A DNA stretch of 64,000 bases from a virus, in IMG/VR virus record IMGVR_UViG_3300027779_003171, positions 1 through 64,000 of that record; one strand, given 5' to 3'. Of the stretch, positions 1-9,500 are shown piece after piece. Under the pieces are notes generated by a model. That model made no database searches and had not been told where the DNA came from. It saw only the letters and a list, made by a program, of their open reading frames with translations. How positions within the stretch are numbered: position 1 is the first letter of the stretch; each line of letters starts with the position of its first letter. The translations under genes and the position numbers were made by a program.

Positions 1-7
1 AGGCGGT

Positions 8-3000
8 ATGGGAACCGGACCTGGTGCGGCTGTAAATGATTCAGCTAGTTTTGCTACTTATGATCCGTTTATTTATTGGCATTTTATTTTTAGATACAAC
101 CATGATTCGTTATGGGATGATACACAAAACACCCTAACTAACAAGGTGGTGAATTTCGGGGAGGGGGCGGGAACCATCGAAGATCATTTATGGGAGTATA
201 GGCAATGCCCGAGTACTCCAGATTTTTTACCTTGGTCTGCTGACTGCCCGATACACGCATGTCCATCTCATTATTTTGATATTCCCTATTATGCCGCCAT
301 AGGAAAATTCGGTTTTTATGGTGCTAGGTTTTTTAACACATGCAGCGTCCCCGCTGGGGTGGGAGACAACGAAGTCCAAGACCCTCACGCCGAATTTAAT
401 TACTACTCAGCATTGAAGGCAAGTGCTGATGGAAAAAGTTTCAACGATCCGCCTATAACACTAAAAGGCAGGATCGATAGGACGGATCAAGTAGACTTTG
501 TTGGAAGAATAAACAACGAGTGCTACAAGGTGACGTACGAGAAAACCTCAACTGATGATTTGCCCGTTGACTTGGTTCTCGGCACGACAAGACCGACTTG
601 GGTGGATTCAGTTAAGACCATAGATATGGTATATTATGTTTACTATTGGAACTGGATAGGAAACTTAAAACAAGTACCGGGCGCAGGGGTTTGCTCCCCA
701 TATGATTCATACACGACCCAAGCAACCTGCGAAGCCAACAACGGAACTTGGACCAAAAGTTCAGTTGATCTTGGTTCGATTATAGTCCCAATGACCGCGT
801 GTGAGGATTGCGCTAACGGCGGGGCTAATGCCGTAGATGAGGCAAAAAAACAAGTACGAGATGCGTGGGCGGCTCTGTTTGGCGTGACGTGGGAGTCATT
901 GCAGGGGCTCCTGGCTTCGGCTTCGGGGGGTGGTGTCGGGACAATTAACCACATTTCGGACACTTTTTGTGACGACAGTAATCCGAATTGTCTTCCTTTT
1001 TTAAAATACGGTTCCGTTGCATTCAACCCTCACAACATCCTCGATAGCCTTGGTGCTTGCGACGACCTTCTAAGGACTCACGCGGTAAGAATGGGGGCTG
1101 ATAACATCGGAGCAACAAAAGGTCAATACTCTACATTCGACCAAAGGGTTGATCTAGTTCGAGATTTTTCAGCGGGAGTCCAAGAATGTGACACGTATAG
1201 CGAGCCCTCCGTAACGGCGGGAACATGCGGTGAAGATCATTACGATTTTCTTTTAGAGATTGCCTCAAACGAACAACGAATAAACGAATTTTTCGTTGGC
1301 AACCATGGGTTTTTCTTGTGGGCAAACTATGAGCATATCATAAATTCTCCTGAATATAAAAACTATTTAATAGGGGATTCCGTCGGTGACCCAGCAGAGG
1401 TGCATTTTAAGCGTTGCTTATTTAGGCTTTACAGTGACTTCAACCAGCTACTCCTAAGTTTACCGAACTTTTTTGATGGGAACGATAGCCCCGTCATTTA
1501 TTACGAAAAAGCAATTAACGGTCTGTATGGCAACCAAGCATTGGATTACTCTAGGCAGGGACTGTTTAATGACATGCTGTTTAGTAACAACCGATACAGA
1601 CAATTTTTAAGAGAGCTTGAGTGGCATGACCAAACGAATCTTTGGAACTTAGCAGAATCCATCCCAGGCCACGTAAACCAAATAGAGGCATGGGATAGAA
1701 TATTAAAGACTTACGGACATTACATAGCTCAAAACGGCGGGGCTGTAAATCAGGGATGGTACAAAGAAGCAATTGAAGCAAAAGAATCAAGAATACTAAC
1801 AAGATACGTAGAAAACAAACTTAGAGGAAAAGCAATCGACTTGTATCCGACAAATCAGATTTCTTTTTCCACGGACAGTGCTGATCGTTACATAACCGGA
1901 AAATACTGGGGAAATTCTCAGTGGGGCCACAGCACGGTGGGGCATTACGCGGGAAGTTCGACGACCTACCCAGACCCGAACAACCCCCCCGATGGAAAAT
2001 TGACAAATGCTCGTTTCGACCCGCTGCCTGGTGGGTATGGCCCCCAGCGCGGAGACCCGAGCGAGCCCAACCCGAACGTAACAAGGACGTACTTTCACGG
2101 CACTTACGCCGCGAAGTCGTCAGTGACGGGCCACTTCGAAGATATAACAAACGCAAAAAACGGGGGAGGTGAACACTTTTACGCTGGGCTCTTCGTAGAT
2201 TGGTCATGTGGTGGCGACATGCCATCGACAAGCTACACCGCAGGAGGACTTGCTGTAGCCGCCGAAGGTAAAGGAATCCCAAAGAAGCCTTGGGTAACGA
2301 AAGGCCACGCCGATGTTGGGAAGCTTAATCAGGGCTTTAGTTGTTTCTCTCCGCTTTTCATTCAACAGCCATTAAACTTGTCCTGTAAACTGGGCCAACG
2401 GCCAACCTTCATGGCTCACGCGGTTGATTACCATACGATACCCGACGACAAGATTAACAAGGGGTATCCAGAAATTGACTATTGGACAAATAACTTAAAA
2501 CTTACCAATTCAAGGGGGGAACTAAAATACCCGATTAAATACCAATGGTATAGAATGCTGAGAAGACAACCGGATAATAATGACGCTTTACCCCCGAATG
2601 GCGCGTATTTCAATCCACCAAACCCCTCCATGAACGAGACATTTGATGAGTGGTTTTACGCAAATGAGCCAGTACTACAAAAAGCCTCGGTGACAGGCGA
2701 GTGGTCTTGTATGGAGGGAGTAAGCGGCGTGGGAACCGAAGATTGCACCATGTTTCATCCGCAAGTCAGTTACACCCATGACATGCTTGAGGGTGATGGG
2801 AAGTATGAGGATAAGAAAGAAGAGGGCAGACAGTATCGGGAAGATCACTGGACTAAGCTCGTAGACTACAAAGGGGAGCTTCACAACATGGGGTCGGTGA
2901 AGAAACAAGGCTGGCAGAGAATTTGGAAATCGTGGGCATATATCCAAGGGTCAATAAACGCATTCGGAAGAAATAACGGGACCGATCCCTATTACGGGGT

Positions 3001-6000
3001 GAAGCCAAACGTTGATCAAGTACACCAAACCGTTGTTGCGGCAGAAGGCGCGGGCCCGCTTGATAACCGTCACGCCATCCCATGTTTTGATATAGAAGCT
3101 GGTGCGGATGCGTACAACAAGATGATGATAGATGAGTATGGGATCAATTCCAATTATGGAGATGAAGAGTATGTATATTTTTGTGTAGCTTCGGGAAGAT
3201 TCGGTTTTAGGCGCAGTGAATATGCTTCTCTGAACATAGAAGACTGGTTAAAACTCGATGTATCAATAAGGAATGGTGCTCCCATGACGATTCCGATGGA
3301 TACTATATCATTCGACTACACGAGGATAGATCAGGACCATGCTGTTTTCCCAGGGCTTCCGGGTGAGAACCAGATATCGGAAATAGGAGATCAAGCTCTT
3401 CTAAACGCCTCCAGGGATAAAAACATTCACAAGAATTGCCCGAACACCGAATCAAGCTACGTAACGCCTTACAATATGGTGTTCCTTAAGATGGGGTGGG
3501 GTGCGCCCTTGAGTGATCATAATCGGTGGCAAGGTAACGGCCTAGAGAAGTCGGTGATTGGCATACCCCCTTTCGCGGGGACAATGCGCGACCAAAACCA
3601 AGCGGTCGAGCAAGAAGTAATGGAAGTCATGAACATGAGCAATAATTGCCGATCTTTTGCTTTTGTTGGGAGGGAGGGTTTTAGGGGGGCTACTAGGACA
3701 TATAGACCACCCACACAACACAACCACCAAGGAACCAAAGCAGAAAGGGCGGGCTGGTTTGAATACGGGATGTTGTATTCTTTCGGCGGCGTACTTAGCC
3801 AAGCTGCGGGAAACGCTCTCTATAGCCAGCCTCAACTGCCTGTTTGCCGAGATTATTTTATGCCGAAAGGGTGTACGGCGCAAGGATTCCGCGCAGGGTT
3901 TCCAATCGCCGATGGGGGAACTAAGGAGCAATTCACCCGCACGGTTACCGATATATGCGGCCAAACAACGACAGTCTCCTTCACCGAGTCGTTGTCAGCT
4001 CGGATGGGTAACGTGGACGCTTCCGAGGAAAACGCGCTGGGGGGCGGCGACGCGGCTGCGTTGGCGGAGGGTGCTGCTTCAAATGCGTTTCATTACACCG
4101 CCGGTGATCGAGCGATTATTATAACCAGTTTGATGGCTGGTGTGCCTACGACCCGGATTAATCATCAGGGAGAACTCTACCCTTGGAATGAAAACGATAC
4201 GGCTTACTGGTACGATACGCATCACACCATCGGCCATCACGGCAAAGGCGTAAGTTGGCAATTCTCGAATAATCTAGGGATAATTAAAAGATTCGGAAAA
4301 TGCGCCCCGATGCCAGAGGGTGGGGACGAAACCTACGACTGGTCCGCTGGTAATATCGTGAGGACTGCCGAGACGGCAGCGGGATTCACGAGTATAATTT
4401 CGCAAGGAACTGCGGCACATAACAAGCTAAGATGGCTACCGAAGGATACAAGCGACTACTTTTTTTGGGCTTGGGGCAATTCGAGAGAGATGATGAGGGG
4501 CTGGCGGGCGGCAAAACAACTGATTGGCCCCTCCACTTTAGCGGGGATACAATGCGGCTTCCGCCAAGAAGGTTGTGGGAGATACATGCTATATTTTGTA
4601 GAGGCTTTACACAGGTATTACCAAACATGTGGGGAAAGCGAGAAAAAGAAAGAGATAAACCTGAGTTTTATTGCTCCTGGCCTGAGGCATGGAGCCGCTG
4701 GAACTAACTACTTTTGGGGTGGTTTCCCAAGCAGCACTTACGTAAAAAGGTACGCAAAAGTTGGCCCTTACGCATATGAATGGAGGGTAAGCACACACAA
4801 CAGAGATAGAAATGGGAATGGGATATCGGAGTCCTTCTATTCTACGAAATATGACCGCAACATGTATCTTTATGATCCTCCCGCCATTTACGGTTTATGG
4901 GCGAGGCAAACGGACCATCTCAAAACTTCGCCAAAGATTGATACGTTAAGGAAACTAAGAAGAAGAGCTCAGTGGTCTCCATGCCAAGGTGAGGTTAACG
5001 CAAAAAGCGGGCAGCCAAGTTGCGCCGGTCACACAAAGAACGGATACCGAGCAATCCCCTGGCAACTTGCGGGATTGAGGTTCGGTCCTCCTGGAGCGTC
5101 TAAGAACGGCGGGTGTGGGACTATGCGACTTGGTTGTGTTGACACCCCCCATTTGCCTCGTCGCCGCTCGTATAGTTCCAATAGTAATGAACCATGCAAT
5201 TGGTACAAGTACGCCATAAAATTGGGTCTCGACCATGGCAGTCATTATGGTTGCAACGAGAAACAATTATTAGAAGGAGTATGTTTCGATCCCTGCCTAA
5301 GTATGAAGTATAATTATGGGTTTTTCCCTGGTGGCAAGCTATTAACCATTAATAATTATGTAAAATATAAAACCAGTAGACATGACGCTGAACCCCCTAA
5401 GGGCGTTGCAAATGCCGCTGGCGGAGTGCTCCCGAACGCTGGCCTCGCGGCTAGTAAGATACCCTCAAAGTCATCCCTCAACGCAAATAAATCACCACAA
5501 GCGCAAAAAGCACAAGCCGACTCTGGGGTTGCGGGCGCAGTGGTGAAAGCAGCAAACCCTTCGAGATTTTTAACTCAGTTAACTAATGATGTTCATGATG
5601 AAGAAATCGCTATAACCAAAAGCAAATCAATGAAGTTTGTCAGAATGTTGAGGGGGCCATGGGCTACCCCTTACAGAAGGATAAAAGCTGAAATAGCTGC
5701 GGCGGGACTAGGTTTACCCCCTGGAGGCAGGAAGACAAATTCGGATGTATTCAACTCGATTGCTACACCAGCGATCATAGGCCAGACTCATGAAGAACTC
5801 ACTCTTGGTGGTGCTTTTTACAGTCAACCCGACAAGGTTACCTCCGCCCAAAGATACTCGGACACATCTGTTTCACCTTGTAACGCTTATGGCGCAGACC
5901 ATTGCAACTATTTGACTCCGACAATTCATATAGGAATGGATACACAGTTCTCATTTATGACTAGCGATATCATGGCAAACGCAGCGTACTTGGGTGGGCA

Positions 6001-6457
6001 ATACTCTCTTTCAAAAGAAATTACAGTTGGGGGAGAAATGTCTAAACAATTCGCGGCAATGGCGAAGTGGCTGGCGTTTTTTCTAATTCCGGGCTCCGGG
6101 TCAATCAAAGGTCTGGCTGCGGCGGGTAGGGTGGGCAGTCTCTCACACCTGAAACCACACGCCATTTCCGTATTAGTCAAGAAAGCTCTCTCCAACGCCA
6201 AAGTCGCGGGGCAGGTTGCGACGATGAGTGGCTTGATGGAAGCTTACATCGACGATAATTGTGGCGGGGATGATAGTGGATTTATGATGTCAACTTTCGC
6301 AACAGCTGTTTCATGGTTTCTGCCCAATATGCCCCCGACCCAATTGGAAGGGGAAATTATGCAAAGAAGTAGTAGCAGTATGCCAGGGCAGCTTACTAAT
6401 GCGCTAATGGAGCAACTGGACGGGATGGCCACCAATGGTCAGATTCTGATTATCTAG
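8..6457 (+). CDS. Giant protein of unknown fold, probable virion/appendage component (5' end may be cut by window edge)
   Basis: The frame is open from the window edge, so the ATG at 8 may be internal and the gene 5'-partial; at least 2149 residues. I recognise no enzymatic domain. The sequence is rich in aromatic residues, Gly, Pro and Asn, with many scattered Cys and short low-complexity stretches, as in large secreted or virion-surface proteins. A Cys-containing motif ending in NNGTW near residue 245 has a looser counterpart (SHGHEW) in the next giant gene, so the two may be related. Near the C-terminus (about residues 2015-2045) is a hydrophobic stretch beginning AKWLAFFLIP. The next giant gene follows on the same strand after a 60-base gap holding a promoter-like site. 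A tail, fibre or decoration role is inference from size and context only. Confidence 0.6.
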   Translation: MGTGPGAAVNDSASFATYDPFIYWHFIFRYNHDSLWDDTQNTLTNKVVNFGEGAGTIEDHLWEYRQCPSTPDFLPWSADCPIHACPSHYFDIPYYAAIGKFGFYGARFFNTCSVPAGVGDNEVQDPHAEFNYYSALKASADGKSFNDPPITLKGRIDRTDQVDFVGRINNECYKVTYEKTSTDDLPVDLVLGTTRPTWVDSVKTIDMVYYVYYWNWIGNLKQVPGAGVCSPYDSYTTQATCEANNGTWTKSSVDLGSIIVPMTACEDCANGGANAVDEAKKQVRDAWAALFGVTWESLQGLLASASGGGVGTINHISDTFCDDSNPNCLPFLKYGSVAFNPHNILDSLGACDDLLRTHAVRMGADNIGATKGQYSTFDQRVDLVRDFSAGVQECDTYSEPSVTAGTCGEDHYDFLLEIASNEQRINEFFVGNHGFFLWANYEHIINSPEYKNYLIGDSVGDPAEVHFKRCLFRLYSDFNQLLLSLPNFFDGNDSPVIYYEKAINGLYGNQALDYSRQGLFNDMLFSNNRYRQFLRELEWHDQTNLWNLAESIPGHVNQIEAWDRILKTYGHYIAQNGGAVNQGWYKEAIEAKESRILTRYVENKLRGKAIDLYPTNQISFSTDSADRYITGKYWGNSQWGHSTVGHYAGSSTTYPDPNNPPDGKLTNARFDPLPGGYGPQRGDPSEPNPNVTRTYFHGTYAAKSSVTGHFEDITNAKNGGGEHFYAGLFVDWSCGGDMPSTSYTAGGLAVAAEGKGIPKKPWVTKGHADVGKLNQGFSCFSPLFIQQPLNLSCKLGQRPTFMAHAVDYHTIPDDKINKGYPEIDYWTNNLKLTNSRGELKYPIKYQWYRMLRRQPDNNDALPPNGAYFNPPNPSMNETFDEWFYANEPVLQKASVTGEWSCMEGVSGVGTEDCTMFHPQVSYTHDMLEGDGKYEDKKEEGRQYREDHWTKLVDYKGELHNMGSVKKQGWQRIWKSWAYIQGSINAFGRNNGTDPYYGVKPNVDQVHQTVVAAEGAGPLDNRHAIPCFDIEAGADAYNKMMIDEYGINSNYGDEEYVYFCVASGRFGFRRSEYASLNIEDWLKLDVSIRNGAPMTIPMDTISFDYTRIDQDHAVFPGLPGENQISEIGDQALLNASRDKNIHKNCPNTESSYVTPYNMVFLKMGWGAPLSDHNRWQGNGLEKSVIGIPPFAGTMRDQNQAVEQEVMEVMNMSNNCRSFAFVGREGFRGATRTYRPPTQHNHQGTKAERAGWFEYGMLYSFGGVLSQAAGNALYSQPQLPVCRDYFMPKGCTAQGFRAGFPIADGGTKEQFTRTVTDICGQTTTVSFTESLSARMGNVDASEENALGGGDAAALAEGAASNAFHYTAGDRAIIITSLMAGVPTTRINHQGELYPWNENDTAYWYDTHHTIGHHGKGVSWQFSNNLGIIKRFGKCAPMPEGGDETYDWSAGNIVRTAETAAGFTSIISQGTAAHNKLRWLPKDTSDYFFWAWGNSREMMRGWRAAKQLIGPSTLAGIQCGFRQEGCGRYMLYFVEALHRYYQTCGESEKKKEINLSFIAPGLRHGAAGTNYFWGGFPSSTYVKRYAKVGPYAYEWRVSTHNRDRNGNGISESFYSTKYDRNMYLYDPPAIYGLWARQTDHLKTSPKIDTLRKLRRRAQWSPCQGEVNAKSGQPSCAGHTKNGYRAIPWQLAGLRFGPPGASKNGGCGTMRLGCVDTPHLPRRRSYSSNSNEPCNWYKYAIKLGLDHGSHYGCNEKQLLEGVCFDPCLSMKYNYGFFPGGKLLTINNYVKYKTSRHDAEPPKGVANAAGGVLPNAGLAASKIPSKSSLNANKSPQAQKAQADSGVAGAVVKAANPSRFLTQLTNDVHDEEIAITKSKSMKFVRMLRGPWATPYRRIKAEIAAAGLGLPPGGRKTNSDVFNSIATPAIIGQTHEELTLGGAFYSQPDKVTSAQRYSDTSVSPCNAYGADHCNYLTPTIHIGMDTQFSFMTSDIMANAAYLGGQYSLSKEITVGGEMSKQFAAMAKWLAFFLIPGSGSIKGLAAAGRVGSLSHLKPHAISVLVKKALSNAKVAGQVATMSGLMEAYIDDNCGGDDSGFMMSTFATAVSWFLPNMPPTQLEGEIMQRSSSSMPGQLTNALMEQLDGMATNGQILII

Positions 6458-6501
6458 TCATTTTTTCTGCTTTGATTGTCTTGTAGTTGGATGCGTTTTG
6501 T

Positions 6502-6507
6502 TATAGT
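6502..6507 (+). promoter_or_regulatory. Probable promoter -10 box for the second giant gene
   Basis: TATAGT lies ten bases before the ATG at 6518, the same -10-to-start spacing seen at other promoters here. No good -35 is seen (TTGTAG at 6481 would give a 15-base spacer). The overlapping TATAAC has GTT five bases upstream, a weak version of the AAGGTT-N4-TAnnAT pattern found elsewhere. Confidence 0.35.
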
Positions 6508-6517
6508 ATAACAGGTA

Positions 6518-9500
6518 ATGAGTACACCCGCATACGACAGAATGCAATACCTGCTTAAGCAAACGCAGGAAGGAGGTGCTCTTGGGCCTAACTCCTCGGC
6601 TTACAGTGCTCTTGCACAGGAGGGGTATGGGGGCGCGGAACAGTCAAGCAACCTTGAAGATGACCCAACATCCTTGAAAAGAATCTTGGGCTACGCAGCT
6701 TCCCTCACCCTTGGTCACTACGCGACTACTCTTGGCAAGAAAATGGAGATGAATGAGGTTCATCACAAAGCATGGGTAGCTTTCGCCGCCGTCTATCACG
6801 CGGTGGCAAGAGCCACCGACACCCAAGTTATTAAGGAGGCGATGTGGCTGGCAAGCATGAAACCTTCCAACTCATGGGACAATCTGGTGAACTCCGAGGG
6901 ACTTAGCTCGAGCTCGGCTTTCGGGCTACGGGTTTCAGCGGTGGAGGGGTTTATCGAAGGCGGTCACGGAGAAGAGCTTGAAAGAGCCTTTGCCGTAGCT
7001 CTTGTCTCTATTTTCGCAGCACGGTTCGCTGTTGGTGAAAATTTAAAACCTATAGGATGTATGGCGGCGTATGGGGCTGTCTTTAATTGGTTTAATTTGC
7101 GGAGGAGATATCTTTTGCCTGACAACGACGAAAACGCCCCTCTGATGGGTCTCGGGACGGGTGGCCTAGAAAGGTTAATGTCGGATAACTATGCCCCCGT
7201 ATTTCGAGAGATCAATATATTAAGCCCCCAGACCGCAAAGGCGAGATCGACAATGTTTGGTTTTGAAGATTTGACCGAGGTGTTCCAGTCGCCAGTTGAT
7301 AATCAATTAGAAAAAGATGCAGAACTCCAAGTATACAAGATTGAAGGGGAAATCCATTACGACGAATGGTGGTGGTACAATACCCCCAGTTGCGAAGATG
7401 TAGAAGTACCTATAGAAAATCCACAGGGGAAAGTCACGGGGTATATGAACATTGGCCCAATTTCATTTCCATGTGTTGACGAGTCAAAAAACGTGACCCC
7501 TATTACGGGCACAGCCTTTAAAAGAACTTTTGTGGAAGCTCCTCCAGTCTCTGGGACTTACGACAAGGTAAACTCGGAATACATACAAGGAAAAACCAAA
7601 TATTTTTACCCAACGCAGGATTACGGGGGTGACTTAACTTACGGGTTAGAGGATTACTACGAGCCAGCTGATTGTAGATGGATAACAACCATGGGCCGAG
7701 TTGGGTCTGCTGCAAATCACGTCATAACAGACTCTTCTAATTATGAACCGTATTATTTCATAAATAATCTGGAAAACGGTGAAGGGTCTCCCTTCCCAGG
7801 TTGGCATTGTAAGCTCAGTTTGGACGAAGGTTGGTGTCGGTCAAATGATCTTCATCTTATCGAAGGGGACTGTACTAGTCATGGACATGAGTGGGTCAAA
7901 CCTGCGGCTTCCTGTATTCACCCAGCCCCTCCTCCACCGTCAGCCTTCCCGAATGAGGGTCCAGTAAGGGACATGAGCTTAAGACACAGTTTACGGATGG
8001 AAGACCATGACGCTTCTGTAAATTATTGGGACGATTTGAGATCATGGGAATGGACCGGATTCGTAATGGCTCCATTACAATTTACAGACCTGAGGTATAA
8101 CACCCTTTATAAAGATCACTACTCCAACCCCGTGCTAAACGGCCCAAACTTAGGTAGAAGGGCGTTCTCTTTCAAAAATGCTTCCACCGCCCAAGTCGTT
8201 GATGGAACATGCGGGCCTCCTCAACAATTTTCAAACCCTAACGATTCAAACCAATCGTACAACTTCAATGGCGGGCCGATGGTCTACGCCCAAGTGTGGA
8301 CGCAGAACAGAACCAAGCGACAACAAACAAAGATTGGCTTATTCGTTGGAAATCCTTACAGGTATTGGGAAGACCCTTATGGAACTTTTGATCTCCACAG
8401 GACTGGCGGTTGGAATTTCCCGATAATAAAAGAAGCATATGGGCAAGGCTGGGCCGAGACGGTTGGTGGTTTCGTTAATATAGATTTTCATGGCACTAAA
8501 ATTTCACCCAACTATAACGAGGGGGGAGACAGGCAATACAAATACCAAGGAGAAGAAGAGTCCTTTTTCGTTGGAACGGGGATAGACCCTCAAACAAACG
8601 AAAGATACTCTGGCTTATGGAAAGGGGGGGGCGAATACGGGCCTTCATCTACGCCTTGGTTGCCCTATGACCCTGATCCCCCCGACCCATTTCATTACAA
8701 TCAAGAACTGATTACTCCTCATAAGTTCTTTGGTATGGGGGATGGGTGTGTAGGCATACCAACGGAAACAGAGTGGTCGTTGAATGCGGGACAAAGATAT
8801 TCTTACCATAGCATAAACCTAACGGGGATAACTCACCCGTATCTAAAAACAATTACAGGTGTCATAGCTGAAGAGGTTAATAAGTATACAAATGGCGTAG
8901 AAGAATTCTTTAAACCAGGCATACTGGGGCAGCATGGAGACAATTACTGGGATGATTTTGTCACTGGATGGATAAATACGGGAGACTACGCGGGGGAATC
9001 CGTCCACTGCTTGCACCTAAGAACTGGATACTCAACAACCCCAGGCTCACCCAAAACGAAGGTATACCATTGGTTGGGTACAGGTCAGTTCGATGTCCAT
9101 TATAATTTTCCGTATAAAGGCGTAGATTGCCTAATAAACCACGGACCAATATCTCCATACCCAAACATGAGTAAATGTTGCGATCTCTTTGCCCCGCCTT
9201 TTAACGGGTGGACGGGCAATGCGATTTGTTACCCGACTACGACAACGACGATTGACCCATCAGCGACTACCACAACTTGCGATCCTTACGAGATGTGCAC
9301 GACCACGACACTGGACCCGATGGCTCAGTACGAATGCGATGACGGAATAAAGGTAACTTGCCCAGACGGCCTAGCACCAACTGAGTTCTACAATTCGGAA
9401 ATCGGGCTCTGTGATTGGGATATGTGCACAATGGCCGGTTGCTATACCAAAGCCGATTGGTGGGATGACGTTATCATGTGGGACTCTGGCATCTTCCCTC